A program made the position numbers and the translations under genes. Source: Notospermus geniculatus (taxonomy: Eukaryota > Nemertea > Pilidiophora > Heteronemertea > Lineidae). From it: DNA of 64,000 nucleotides. Positions 22,621-34,640 of this stretch are shown in pieces (position 1 is the first letter of the stretch; each line of letters starts with the position of its first letter). The stretch spans positions 79,392-143,391 of the forward strand of contig NMRB01000408.1 of the NCBI GenBank assembly GCA_002633025.1, written 5' to 3'. The notes under the pieces were generated by a model. It was not told the DNA's origin and did not search any database. It worked only from the letters and a program-made list of their open reading frames with translations.

Positions 22621-23245
22621 CATGACCAAAAACAATATGGTTCCCGATCTTAGTGATCGGGAACCATAATGACAGGTGGCGATCATGGATGGGGCATTCT
22701 GTTCAATAACTGGAGAACTGCTTCATCAATCAAATTCACATGTCAGCTGAGCGCATCGCCCTTGGGCGACTTGTTTCACTAAAATACAGCGGAAAGTATA
22801 TCAAATTGAGTTAATCGTCGAAATAGCCGGTTATCTAATTCCAAACGTGGAGAAAAACGCAAGAATACGATTGGGTCGACGCGATATAAATTATAGATGG
22901 CGCTGCACTTTGAGAGTTGTGCGGAATTGATAATTGCCTTCAAGGAGCTCAGCGTGCGTACCGGACAATAGGCGGGAACAAAGGCAAACAATGGGGGCGT
23001 GGAATTGCGGTCACAGGGATTGGGGCCGTGCTCGCTCCTTCTCAATAATACCTCCATGGCCCTTCAGAATAAGCCTATCTAGGTACTTGAAAAGCAATAA
23101 ACTGGCATTTTTTCTTCCTAAATTTGTCGAAATATTGCTGGCTGTTCGTTTTGTTGGTACTTCCTGACAGTTTTGTGGGCACCAAAAAAATCAATGTTTC
23201 ATACCTTCATTTCAATCCTAACATACAACGTCTCCAGACAACATA

Positions 23246-23515
23246 TAAAGTGCTTTTCAGAATGCCCAGTCATTTTTGCACTCATTTTACCTTGCAATGG
23301 AACCTAACCACAAGCCACAAATTGACTAGTTACGTGTGCATGCCAATAAAACGGCTGACCGACTTCTTATAGGACCTTGTTCAGGTCTCTATACTCTGAT
23401 TCAAGATAATCATGCAATCATGCACACTTGACTGGCCCATTTGTGGTTTGTGGTTAGGTTCCATTGCAAGGTAAAATGAGTGCAAAAAAGACTGGACATT
23501 CTGAAAAGCACTTTA
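23246..23515. mobile_element. Fold-back MITE, 'taaagtgcttttcagaatgc' family
   Basis: Arms of about 90 bp are inverted: 'cattttaccttgcaatggaa' and 'ttccattgcaaggtaaaatg'. A second copy lies at 54567-54833. Confidence 0.92.
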
Positions 23516-23549
23516 CCAAAAATACATTTTACATGTACATGTAGGTGTA

Positions 23550-24231
23550 GGTGTCATTCAACCGTGAGGAGCCGAGGAAGACGGATATCCATTGTTCAGG
23601 TATGGCGAGCAGTACTCAGGTCAGTACGTGTACGCCTACACAGGGGCATACAAGTTGGCCTAAGCCTATCCACTCAATCATTCATGCACTACTGCCGAAC
23701 ACCATGACCCATATAGAACTCCACATAGACCACTTGCGCAAGTCGGCCATTACAGCCAGAAGGTGTAAACAAACCTTGGGCCTAGTGCATTGTGCCGACG
23801 GTAAGCACAGGAGCCAACTGTACAAATGCATTAGGCCCCCTAGGGCGAGGTTAATGTTTACACCCTGGGCTGATAAGCGCAAGGGGTCTATTCAAAGAAA
23901 TCCCACAAAATGAAAAGAATATCTAAAACGGGAAATGGTCTGACCTACCTAAATGATTTGAAAAGTTTCTAACATCCGAAAGAGCAGATAAAACATATTT
24001 TCACATGCCGTTCTCGCACCGAACCTAACAATTCCGCCATCTTGATTTACTAATCGAAGTGATCTCTGAGGAGGGGCAATAGGCCTCGTGCATGCATGAT
24101 TGGATGGATAGGCTTACGTCGCGGTGTAGGCCTATAGGACAACACGTATATTATACTGGCCCGGCAAGTAATGCTCGCCATACTCGAACAATTGGGTATC
24201 CTTCTTCCTCGGCCTCTCACGGTTGAATGAC
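23550..24231. mobile_element. DNA element with inverted ends
   Basis: 'gtcattcaaccgtgagg' to 'tatggcgagcagtact' on the left and 'agtaatgctcgccatact' to 'cctctcacggttgaatgac' on the right are inverted copies. The interior has no transposase I can recognise, and the 120-residue plus-strand frame from 23551 is mostly end sequence. Confidence 0.75.
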
Positions 24232-24757
24232 AGCGAGACCTAGAATGTTCTTCGGTATGGAGATGTCGTTTGAGGAATAACCAGGGCGTTGTAACTTAAT
24301 CAACCTGCCGCACCACAGCGCGGCAGGTATTTTTTGTCACTCAATGCGGTGGTGTATTCGAAATAGGTCAGCTTTAAATGAACAAGTTCAGGCGGCAGTG
24401 AGCAATGAATCACAATCCAGTAAATCCAGTCATCCACGTTTTTCGAATACCCGTGTCTATCCGCACATAAATAAGACGGGATATTTCACGGCTTGCGCTT
24501 CCACTACTTGATTTGAGGTTAGTAAGTTCGGCTACAGATAACGATACGTGGAGTGAACCGCGTATATTGTTCTGGTACTTTTGAGCATGCGCAATGTCGC
24601 AAGCGATCTTAAGTCACCTGTAGCCGAACATAATACTACAAATAGACCAGGACTTATTGCCATTCCACTAGGGAAAACACCGGTCTTGATCCGCATCTAA
24701 TTTGATTCGGAGTATACTCGGCTATGCTATCCGAGCTTAATAGATCCGGACTTATTG

Positions 24758-25271
24758 GGCCTTTTTACACGGTGCTAGTTCGAGGAAACCTACCTCCACC
24801 CTCCTCGGGCGGGTTCGGTTCAGGATGGAATGATCACTTTTACACGGTGCGGGTTCGGTAACCCGTCTCGATCTAGTTCGAGGTCGGTTCGTTCAAATGC
24901 ATGCCACTAGATGGCGTGTATCAACATTTACAGTTATCGTTCGCAAGTAAGAAATATCCCAAAAATAATCACTAAAAATCGATAAACTACATGTATGCTT
25001 CTAACAACATGCGCAGTGCTTTAGAAATCTCGTGCGTGATTTCTTCACAGGTAACTTAGAGCAAATGCGCCAGTTGGTTCGCTTTTACACGAGAGAATAA
25101 CCAGCCTAAACCTACCTCCACCTACCTCCTTCTTCGCGAGACTCGTGCGGCGAATTGAGCTGGCCCGAGGAAGGTGGAGGTCAGTTGTTTCGCTTTTACA
25201 CGGGGAAAAATAACCGAAACCTTCTCGATCTAGTCTCGATCCGGAACGCACCGGCACCGTGTAAAAAGGCC
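24758..25271. mobile_element. MITE, 'ggcctttttacacggtgc' ends
   Basis: 'ggcctttttacacggtgc' at the left and 'gcaccgtgtaaaaaggcc' at the right are perfect inverted ends. A further inverted pair lies inside ('acctacctccacc'). Confidence 0.85.
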
Positions 25272-25350
25272 TATAATGACCGAACTTGTTAAACACGTAC
25301 ATCTTGTAATGGAAGCAGAATACTAGTAAGCCCGGACAAATACCGGCTTT

Positions 25351-26396
25351 TTAGCTCACCCGTGAGCCCTTACAATAATGCAGCGTCCGTCGTCCGTCGT
25401 CGTCGTCGTCCGTTAGCAGGGCACGTTTTGTAACCGCTGGGGCTATTGATCTGAAACTTGGTACATATATACCCCTAGGTCAGATGACCTATGACACCAA
25501 GTTTCGGTCCGATTCGATTCTTGGCTTGGCCTCCAGGTGGCCAAAACCAAAAACACAAAAAGTGCAATAACTCCTGAACTAATGACTTGATCATCTCCAA
25601 ATTTTTATCATAGGTGTATCTTATTAGGATACATAACATATTTGATTTGACCTACTTTTCAAGGTCACAGAGGTCAAAGTTCGACAAAAGTAACGAACCT
25701 GCTACAGTTCTTCATTATTTCACCGAGCGTCTTCATATCTTGCATAAACGTGTATTAGAGGGGTACCTTCAAAATTACCGAGTTTCGGCCCGATCGGACA
25801 TCCAATATGGCCGCCAGGTGGCGTAACCTGAAAATCTTCTAAGTGCTATATCTCAGGAACGGCTTGACTCAGAGTGCTCAAACTTGATATTTACCTCCCT
25901 CTAGATGACTTTTACAAGCACGTCAAATTTCGGCCTAACTTCCAATATGGCCGCCAGGTGGCGTAACCCGAAAATCATCAAATGTGCTATAACTCAGGGA
26001 CGACGTGACCCATTGCAATCAAACTTGATCTTTACCTCCTTCTAGATGATACGTTTACAAGCACGTCAAATTTCGGCCTGATTAAACTTCCAATATGGCT
26101 GCCAGGTGGCGTAACGCGAAAATCGTCAAATGTGCTATAACTCAGGAATGACTTGACCCAGAGCACTCAAATGTGCTATGTGGCTCCCTCTAGATGACCT
26201 TTATGTGCATGGGAAGTTTTGGCCCAATTGGACATCCAATATGGCCGCCAGGTGGCATAAACTGAAAATCATTGAAGTCCTACATCTTGGGAATGACTTA
26301 CCCAGATTGCTCATATAGCTGATATACCACTCTCTGTCATTACACTATTATGTCCAAACGGGTGAGCACATGGTCCATGGACCATTTCATTCTGTA
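25351..26396 (+). repeat. AGCTCACC repeat family, long copy
   Basis: It starts 'ttagctcacccgtgagc' with a CGTCCGTCGTC run and ends 'gggtgagcacatggtccatg'. Inside, the phrase 'atggccgccaggtggcgtaa' recurs about every 140 bp, alternating with 'ataactcaggaa'. Relatives: 32733-33557, 40768-41707, 47717-48370 and 53231-54175. Open frames are not conserved between copies. It carries AGGTCA-CAG-AGGTCA at 25662-25676. Confidence 0.85.
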
Positions 26397-26444
26397 ATGG
26401 AAACGCAACTTATATCGTACACTACATGTAACACAGTGATCTCT

Positions 26445-26858
26445 TCCTAATAGAGAGGTTGAGCAGCTTTCCGAGTCCGACTCCGGCTTCAACTACCAGA
26501 ATGAATTGCAGTCCGCTGTAGACATCCTTGATAAAAACAATTTGATAGACGTTTGCAAATCGTAAAATGCCATAACTTTGTTCCAGAATAATTTCGACTC
26601 GTTATCGGAAGTGCACGTAAATCGCAAATATATTTTATATTCGTGTTTCAAGTCGTAACGACTAGGATTACGACTTCAATATTCATTATTTATCCGCGCT
26701 TCCGATTTATGAGGCCAATTTTTTCTGCCTTCAATTTATGGTGTTTGACAAATTGAAAACTTCTATCAAATCGTTTTTATCAAGGATGTCCACACCGGAC
26801 TGCAATTCATTCTCGTAGGTGAAGTCGGAGTCGGAGTTGGGCCGCTGCGCAACCTCTC
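26445..26858. mobile_element. Fold-back element flanked by 8-bp repeats
   Basis: Arms of about 170 bp ('atgaattgcagtccg', 'acatccttgataaaaac') are inverted about a central 'aagtcgtaacgac' palindrome. The direct repeat 'tgatctct' sits at 26437-26444 and 26859-26866. Confidence 0.8.
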
Positions 26859-26866
26859 TGATCTCT

Positions 26867-27078
26867 CAAAATTTCCGAGGAGGTGTTCATATTGTCTGAC
26901 AAGTCAATTTCTAGTTTCGTGATGCGTTCTTCTAGACTCGACCAGCACAGAGTGGAGGAACCCAATTTGTATTTGGTAAGGTGTCGTATGATGCGATTGG
27001 AAAAAGGATAAGGGTCTTTCAGACTGTCGTAGGAGCTAGACCCCAGCAGGCCTATGACGTTCGATTCTTCTTCAAACT
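26867..27078 (-). CDS. Candidate exon interrupted by the fold-back, unidentified
   Basis: The minus strand reads open for about 70 codons after an acceptor at 27079-27080 ('cgcttaccag'): FEEESNVIGLLGSSSYDSL, LEERITKLEIDLSDNMN. Composition looks protein-like. The frame runs into the fold-back at 26858, so if it was an exon the insertion broke it. I do not recognise a family. Confidence 0.25.
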
Positions 27079-27654
27079 GGTAAGCGAACATTTTTTACAT
27101 CGTTATGCAGGTGAAACCACACAGCAGAAAAGGTCATTAAGGCGGGGGGCTACATGTGCCGACTTTATTGACGCTCTTTGAAAACAAGCGTTCTAACATA
27201 TTCATGACAAAAAGTAACTTTATGCTCCCGTTCTGCGAAAGAATTGTTTATTTTGACAAAGCCGATGGAGTTAATTAAGGTTGTAGCAAATTGGCCAAAT
27301 TTGAGTTTTCAAACAATTTTGCAGACTTGGGATGCGACACATCAGTTCCTCACATAGTCTGTAACATACAGGCCTGATGCCTGCAGGGCCTAACGATCCG
27401 TTTTTTACGAAAGTACTTTCCATTTAATTGGTATAAACTATCTTATGCCAGAAAAAGGCTCGATTTACAGTTTTTGAAATATTTCATGTTCCTGACCAAC
27501 TATCCAATAAAGGTGATCGTGTTACACTAGATTGGCAATAACATCCAAAAGAAATTTTTTCAAATATATGCGTCCAAAAAAGAGAAAACTTGTATGGAAA
27601 ATTTGAAAATCCCCATACCGCTCGCCAGTTACTTCTTGGTATGTAGATTTGCAC

Positions 27655-27878
27655 TATACTGCCCTACAATGGAAGACTGCAGTATCTGCATATTGCAGTC
27701 TTCCCTTGTACAGCCTCTGCAGCCTTTCCTACTCAGTGAAGTGGGCAACATCAGTAGATACTGCTCTCCTTTGTTGCAAAATTATTCAGAGCTGCTACCT
27801 AAAACAAGGGAGATATGGCATAAAACGCAAGACCGCAGAAAGTGCAGTTACTGCAGTCTTCGTTTGGAGGGCAGTATA
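27655..27878. mobile_element. MITE, 'tatactgccctacaatgg' ends
   Basis: The left end 'tatactgccctacaatggaa' with 'gactgcagta' is mirrored by 'tactgcagtcttcg' and 'ggagggcagtata'. TA flanks are possible at both sides. Confidence 0.75.
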
Positions 27879-28562
27879 TCCGCTCTTTGACCAAACTCTG
27901 TTCGGACATTTGTGACCAAACCACCAGCGACAGAGCTGAACAATACCCGCAGTAGACACAAAAGATTCAGGGTCCGCACGTACACCATGTACACTGAATG
28001 GGGAAGGCTTACGGGTGTCGCGGACTCGCTGATAAGACCTCATGTTCAACTGTGGTCAATTGCAAACCTGGTGATTGGGCCTATCTTTGGCTGACCGATC
28101 ACTGAACTCCAAAAATTGTTGCAATCGGTTTTCGAAAAGAGTATATCAGGGTGATCGGATTTAATGTGAATGTGAATGACTGATCGTTTGACCAGCGCAC
28201 AAAGGAAAGTTCCGTGGATTGCCACTAGGGAATGAGCTCAGCTATAAGTAGCCCCCGCCTTAAGACCATTTATTGTTTACCGATAGACTGGTGTCCACTT
28301 AAAGGGGCACGGTATGCGATTTCTTACCGGTATTTTGACTGCCGACGTAGAGGGAGCCACCTAGCAGCAGCAATACGAACTACAAAAAAACATTATGTAC
28401 TCAGTACAGCGGGTCCATTCGCCGACAATGTAATTTCTCCCTTGTGTTTGAGAGTGGCGCGCACGGCGATGGGAAATGAAAAAATCCGTTTCCTGTCAAA
28501 ACGCAAGAATGCAGTGTCTCGCAGAAGGAACTGAGAATTATAGTTGTATACTTTTTTTTCAG

Positions 28563-28769
28563 GGGTACAGGTACGATGTCGACGTCGTGAAACAACGATG
28601 CTACAAATTTTCAATCCCCAAGACTTTTCCAACTTATCAAGTTCCAAAGAGTGCCACCTTTGCTGGAAGTTTTTATTATGGGCTATCATTTTGGATCAAT
28701 CAATGGGCAGACAAATTTGATCCAGGTATATCTGGGATGGATGTCGTGATTATCATTAAAGGAATGTGA
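28563..28769 (+). CDS. Candidate exon, unidentified
   Basis: A strong acceptor (pyrimidine run then 'tttcag', 28557-28562) precedes an open frame GYRYDVDVVKQRCYKFSIPK ... SFYYGLSFWINQWADKFDP. It is followed either by a donor-like 'CCAG|GTATAT' near 28724 or, without splicing, by a stop at 28767-28769. Residue composition is plausible for protein. No family recognised and no partner exon found. Confidence 0.25.
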   Translation, partial: GYRYDVDVVKQRCYKFSIPKTFPTYQVPKSATFAGSFYYGLSFWINQWADKFDPGISGMDVVIIIKGM

Positions 28770-29265
28770 AGACTGATTGAGTGGTGACTCGATCGGTTTT
28801 AGCTGAGCGGTATAAAACAAGAGTAGCTTGAGATTGCTTCTCCGGATCTTCCATACTTACCATGCAGGGCCAATAATGCTATGGCTTCTGCCCTGCCGGA
28901 AAAATCTAATATAAATACAAATAGGGCCTACAAGTGTTTCTATTGCCATTGTTTCGTGTCGTGACCGCAGACGTGACTGAACACCGCACGAACACTTTAT
29001 TTCTCGACCCACCGGTGTCGCCCTCTGCGGGAAGTAGGATACACTAAGAGATGTTCTCTATACTCTGCTCCCAACAGTGCCCCTATCGTCGAATTGCCGC
29101 AAATCGGGAAAATCCCCTCCTATAAATAGCATGACATCCGAGATCGTCTTGCACCGCATCCATATTAGGAAGTATTATTTGCATATATCGGGTGGGCCAG
29201 AAAAAACTGGATCGCTGTTTATCTGAACACAACTTCTATATCTTTGCAACAGTAGTCATAATATT

Positions 29266-29773
29266 TTGCACATCATATTACACAGTTTATTGGGACACGT
29301 GGTGAAACTTTCAGACGAATTGGTCAACCGCCCCAAAAACAGCAGCGATTTCAAAATAGCTGGTCAAAATTTGCAATGCCGCTGCAGACAATCAGTACTC
29401 TGGTGCGGGATGTCTGATACCCCTGTCTGCATGGGCCAAGAATGCCAATACCACGTGACTAGACAGTCCCCTGTGAACCATCTGGAACAGGCAACTCCGC
29501 ATTGTATTCGCAAAGACGAATGTCCACCGCAGAGCCCCGACCTCAATCCCTTCGACTACACAATTTGGGATTCGCTCTCTGAGATACTAGTAGCCTAAGG
29601 TCTACAAAGATCGGACCGAAAAATTTACTGAAAATGAACTAAAGGACAAAATTCGTGAAAAATGGCAGGAAATATCCGTAGAAGAATGCAGGAAGGCAAT
29701 CTGATCATTTAAAAAGAGACTAAGAGTAGTGTGTGCTCAGGATGGTGGGCATATCGACCATCTTTTCAAGTAG
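29266..29773 (+). pseudogene. Tc1/mariner transposase C-terminal remnant
   Basis: The frame contains CPPQSPDLNPFDYTIWDSL, the hallmark around an active-site acid of the Tc1/mariner DDE/D domain. Further on, in a shifted frame, come FTENELKDKIREKWQEIS, EECRKAI, a stop, FKKRLRVVCAQ and DGGHIDHLFK, matching the usual end of these transposases. At least one frameshift and one internal stop are present and the N-terminal half is unrecognisable, so it is inactive. Confidence 0.85.
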
Positions 29774-29843
29774 CTTGGTCAGTGAACATTCCGGCATTGC
29801 ATTTTCTAACTAGTGGTCTTTGATTTGCTGCCATCTACAGAGG

Positions 29844-30228
29844 CTGAAAGGGTAAATGTCGTTCTGGGTATATACAAAGATTACCCAGGATCTCAATCTT
29901 CACTAAAACAATACCCTGGGTGTAGTTTCGGTAGCCGGGCATCACCCAGGATCGAAGTATGACATCTGGATTCGAGGTTGTCTGGATTCGAGGTTGCCCG
30001 TGGTCACGTGACCGCCTGAAGAATGTCATGATCAGCTACACTCAACAAGTACCGAGGCGCGAGACAACGAGATTCCGCGGGATTTCTAATTAGGACTCGT
30101 TCCTAGGCACAGATTGCGGAAGCTGGGTGATGTTCGGCGACCGAAACTACACCCAGGGTATTGTTTTAGTGAAGACGGAGATCCTGGGTAATCTTTGTAT
30201 ATATCCAGGACGACATTTACCCTTTCAG
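29844..30228. mobile_element. Fold-back nested in the mariner element
   Basis: Ends 'ctgaaagggtaaatgtcg' and 'cgacatttaccctttcag' with long inverted arms. The flanking direct repeat 'tctacagagg' is at 29834-29843 and 30230-30239. The 9-10 bp duplication suggests a Mutator-like element. Confidence 0.85.
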
Positions 30229-30521
30229 CTCTACAGAGGGTTTGACGTGCATGTCTGAAATTTTCCCCACAACTTGAAATTAACCTTATAATATAACGTA
30301 CCAAATATCATTGACTCGCTACTGGAATTGTAGAAGTTACAGGCAGGTAACAAATGATCCAGTTTTTTTTAGGCCCACCCGATATAACAATACAGAACTG
30401 CCACCGGGAAACTTGGATTCCCTGGTGGGATGCCTTTGGCCTCTTTTTTCACACATTTACATGATTTACATAGCATGGTTACTTCTTATAACGCCCAAAA
30501 CGTAGTCTTCAAAATGATAAT

Positions 30522-30641
30522 AGGGAGGTTTCGCAAGCGCCCAGTTGGGCCCTACGTCGACGTTTATTTATTGTGTGGGTTTACCCAAACAATAGTAAAC
30601 GTCGTCGTATGGCCTAACCGGGCGCTTGCGAAAACCTCCCT
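30522..30641. mobile_element. Fold-back MITE, 'agggaggtttcg' ends
   Basis: Arms 'agggaggtttcgcaagcgcc' and 'ggcgcttgcgaaaacctccc' are inverted. Related ends open the elements at 47386 and 59313. Confidence 0.85.
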
Positions 30642-31291
30642 GTTGTTCTCCAAATGACATGCGTGACGTGTGGTACCACGTGATCGGGGATTCCCAGTTA
30701 TTGGAAATGCATTGCGTTCTAACAGTCGTGACCCAAGGTTTTAATGCTGTCGCTGTTTTGTTTTCCTTCCAGCGGCAACCCTTTACATGGCATGGACAGC
30801 CGACGGGAAGTGCCTTCCAGTTTCACAAACGGTTGTGACCACCAATGCTCCGCTTATCACGCGTTCGTAAGTGTGATCAAATTGCTTAAAATTTAGGAAG
30901 ATGGCCATCACCAATTAACAAACCTGGGTCTCTGTAGGATTTGCAGGTCTGTGAAATTAGCCTATCATTGATGGAAAAATGTGCGACCAGTGTGATGCGC
31001 TTGGGCCGAGTACTCCAATTTCAATTCAATTTCAACTTATTGCTCAACAATACAGAATTGCTGAGAGCACAAAAATCAACAAGTATAGGCCTATACACCT
31101 GTGTTTTACAAGATGGAGGTACAGAATATCACAAGTGGAGTTAATCAACCGATTTCTGGTAATGCTTTTGACAAAGAAATTAGAGAGTGTTTTACAACCT
31201 TAGGTGGAGCGTTAAAAAGAGCCTTATACTTACAAATGTACATTTATTGTGTCAGGATTAGTGAAGAGATATCGTGGGATCAATCTATTTC

Positions 31292-31582
31292 TTAAGTTTG
31301 AAAAATGAGGACACGACAAAACAAAATGAACTTCATCACCTCATTACACTTGCTGCCAATTCGTCCTTCTCTTGTCAATCGATGATATCTTCCAACTTCA
31401 ATAGGTAATTTATGATCACCACATCTGAACTTACACATCACAATCCTCTGAGGTATGGTTAATGACATGAGATATTTCTCAAAACCCCATGTACTCTTAA
31501 TTTCTCTATATTCTAGTTTTCGAACTATTTTCCATACTCTGACGCCAACTCTGAATAAACTACATGTATAGGCCTCAGTCAC
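31292..31582 (-). pseudogene. LINE (non-LTR retrotransposon) ORF2 C-terminal fragment
   Basis: The minus-strand frame reads SLTIPQRIVMCKFRCGDHKL, PIEVGRYHRLTREGRIGSKC. The pattern 'lRcg.HkLpiE.GRy....Re.RiCskCn' is common in the region downstream of LINE reverse transcriptases. One expected Cys is Gly (RIGSKC), and both ends are missing. The exact clade cannot be set from this piece. Confidence 0.7.
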
Positions 31583-31589
31583 TTTTACG

Positions 31590-32460
31590 ATTAGGCCGTC
31601 TCACCATTCGTCTGTTCGTAGACATGGTAAATCATACCCCCGTTCAAAAACTCAGCCTTCTAATAACGTTGGTGCCCTCAGAACTGTTCATTTTCATGTA
31701 CTGTACATTTAAGAACAACAATAGTTAACTCTCCCGACCACCACTGCAAAAAGTGCTCTCGAGTACGGTAAAGGAACTCAGTTAGGCTTTACCGGTTTCT
31801 CATGCTCTACCAGTAACTTGTGTGTGGTGTAAAGTCTCTGTGCTTTCGTGTGCTGGCAGTATGGTCACGTTCCACGAACGAACAAACCAGCTTAAGGTTA
31901 AAGTTGTGGTGATGTAGTCGAATATCAAAACCTATTCCTCGTGTAATCTTTGGTTCTGAACTGTAATATCGTCGTTGAACTATTTCCAGGTTCTTCAACA
32001 TGACACTTGGGATTCGTGACCAGAGCGTCTTCAATCTTCCGAAAATATGTCGTAAGGCAGTCCTGCAGAAACCGTCCGAGAACAGCTGGATGGGGGGATT
32101 GTTCGCAGGAATGATTTGAGGTGTTGACATCACTTGATTGGATTAATGGGAATATCCAAGTTGTGTGCATGTCTAAACAAACTGAGAAACACTGTGTGAC
32201 AGGAATCGAGGTCACCAATGATCAACGAGGAAGTAGGATGTAGGCCAATACTTGAACGAGAAATCCGGGTTACTTCAGGTCCGGACTCAGTAGAAGTTTG
32301 GATTCCTCCAACAGAGCACTTACACACTACAAACCTAATAAGTACAGAACTCAGCGACGGGTGTTATCACAGGTGAATTCAAATGTCACATCCGCGTGTA
32401 CATGTAATTATCGCAACGCCATCTGTCGCCAGGTCTAGAACTAAGATAATTGCACTTACA
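31590..32460. other. No feature recognised
   Basis: Two overlapping minus-strand frames (31807-32133, 31925-32218) share no recognisable domain. They may be more of the LINE, but I cannot support this. Confidence 0.35.
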
Positions 32461-32650
32461 CCTGAAGTCGAAGCCAGGTGTGATAGAATCTAATGCTCCC
32501 ACCCTCCTGATGTCCCCCTGTATTGTTTGTCACAAGGGTCTTGGTCTCTCTAGAGTCCAATTGAATGGTGCCGCTCAATCCGTAATTGTAGGGGACATCA
32601 TATATCGGGGGACATTAGATTCTTTTACACCTGGTCAAGTCCGGACATGA
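32459..32650. mobile_element. Fold-back MITE
   Basis: The left 'ccaggtgtgatagaatctaa' and 'tgatgtcccc' are mirrored by 'ggggacatca' and 'ttagattcttttacacctgg'. Confidence 0.7.
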
Positions 32651-32732
32651 TCTAGACGCACTCATGTCATCCGGGCTTTGGAAGTCCGGACTTCGTAGAC
32701 CAGGGTTACCTACGTCGGCCCTTTTTCGTTCA

Positions 32733-33557
32733 CCTGCGGTGAGCTCTTACATTGGTGGTGCGTCCGTCGACCACCGTCGTCGTCCGTTAGCAGGGCACGT
32801 TTCGTAACCGCTAGGGCTATATTGATCTGAAACTTGGTACATAAATACCCCTAGGTGTCGTAGGTCAGAGGACCTACGACACCCAAGTTTCGGCCTGATT
32901 CGATTCTTCGCTTGGCCACCAGGTGGCTAAAACCAAAAACACAAAAAGTGCAATAACTCCTGAACTAATGACTGGATCATCTCCAAATGTTTATCATAGG
33001 TGTATCTAATGAGGATACATGACACGTGTAATAGGTTTGTGATTTGACCTACTTTTCAAGGTCACACAGGTCATAGTTCGAAATTTTGCCATTTTGTGAC
33101 ATGTTTAGTAACTGCTAGGCCGATTGACCTGAAACTTGGTACATGTACAGCCCTATATCAGTTGACCTATGACACCAAGTTTTAGTACGATTTGATTCTT
33201 AGCTTGGCCACCAGGTGGCAAAAACAAAAACTCAAATTCCAATAATTCGTAACGTGGCGTCTGGATCGTCTCCAAATTTTCATCATCGGTTCATCTAATG
33301 AGGATACATGACATGTAATGGGTTTTTGATATGACCTACTTTTCAAGGCCACAGAGGCCAAAGTTCAAAATTTTGTCATTTGGTGGCACGTTTCGTGGCT
33401 ATTTGACCTAATGTCTTCTGACTTGGTGTGATCAGGTGTCTGGGTACCCTTTGCACCTGGGGCTCAAGGCTTGCCCGCCATTTCGATTTAACATTTGTCA
33501 TTTGTTCTTCTGGTACATTCACACAGGTGAGCACATGGTCCATGGACCGTTTCATTG
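32733..33557 (+). repeat. AGCTCACC repeat family
   Basis: Opening 'cacctgcggtgagct' with CGTCCGT runs, two internal repeats of 'gaaacttggtac' to 'ccaccaggtgg', and closing 'gtgagcacatggtccatgg'. Direct half-sites AGGTCA-CAC-AGGTCA lie at 33059-33073. Confidence 0.82.
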
Positions 33558-34640
33558 AACTGTAAGCAGGAGAAGTCCGGACTTCGTTTGTAGTGCGAGT
33601 ACAGCGATAGAAGCTGTGATCATTCGAATATAACCTTACTGTAGAAGGCTGCTGTATCTACGTAGAAGACCTGCTTTGTTAGGACTCCCATTCCGTTCAC
33701 AACCGCAATAAACCAGGAGGGGATCCACGTAACAGAAAGTTGTTGCTTTCAAAGATGACTTCGCTTCATATTTGAAAGATTTGACGCCACATTAATTGTG
33801 TTTTTTTCATATCTGAAGCTTATCAAATAACTTTTTTGCAAACCTCGATTTATACCAATTTTTGTAAGATTTTTTGCTCCATCTTCGCAAATAAACGATC
33901 CACTTATAAACCCCCTTTCCAACTTGATCGTCATTTATTCTACACTTCCCTTTCCCAACTTCATCATCTGTAGGCCTATAACGTATATGATTGTGTGAGA
34001 CACGTCTTCCCATATCTGTGGCAGCAGTCACAATGTGAGCATCATGTATGCCTGTATGCCCCGGTCAGCGTACCGGCTGAATCTTCGGTTGCATTGTGTT
34101 GACGGAAGGGTGGATCCTACCAAGGGTATGCTCTGTTCAAACCTTCCATTGAAAAGAATCGCACATGGTCCTACAGGCGTCCGTATCCATACCGAATGAA
34201 GGAAAATAAAACCATAATAGAGACAGCGTTATTTATTACCTAGGTCAATTATTAATTAACTACATACGTATTGTCGGAGCTTTACCAAAATTGTAAAATT
34301 CGAACACCAGTGTGCTGGCTGGCAAAAAGAAGCAGTTCTGCATTAATTTTTCGCATGAATAAATATGTATTTTCAGTGGTGAAACAGCAGGAGCAATGCG
34401 AACAATCCACGATATTAGGATTTCCGTATGACTACGGCAATGGTCGGCCGACATACAGGGTTCAGTTTGTTTGAGTGCTGTGATACCATCAGTATGCGTC
34501 GGGTATTTAGAGAAATAGGCATGTCATTGTATAGTTCAGTGTTCGGAATTCTCGGGTGAAAATTGACCTGTCGATAAATAATGACCGTTCATGATTTCTC
34601 CGAGAAGTGTCGGTGACATTCATAGACTGGAAGTAGCAAC

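Larger units (their letters stand above)
29186..30384 (+). mobile_element. Decayed Tc1/mariner-type transposon
   Basis: Inverted ends 'cgggtgggccagaaaaaact' (plus 'ggatc') and, at the right, 'gatccagttttttttaggcc' (plus 'cacccg') sit next to TA. A transposase remnant lies inside at 29266-29773, and a second fold-back (29844-30228) has inserted downstream of it. Confidence 0.85.

Noticed and set aside
23551-23913. 120-residue open frame on the plus strand
   Set aside because: It starts in the inverted end of a DNA element and shows no domain or splice context.
26454-26857. Paired coding-like frames in inverted orientation (NELQSAVDILDKNNLI and NELQSGVDILDKNDLI), as if two convergent genes
   Set aside because: Differences between the copies are nearly all amino-acid-changing and the similarity continues past both stops into the centre. 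That is how a non-coding fold-back decays, not a conserved gene pair.
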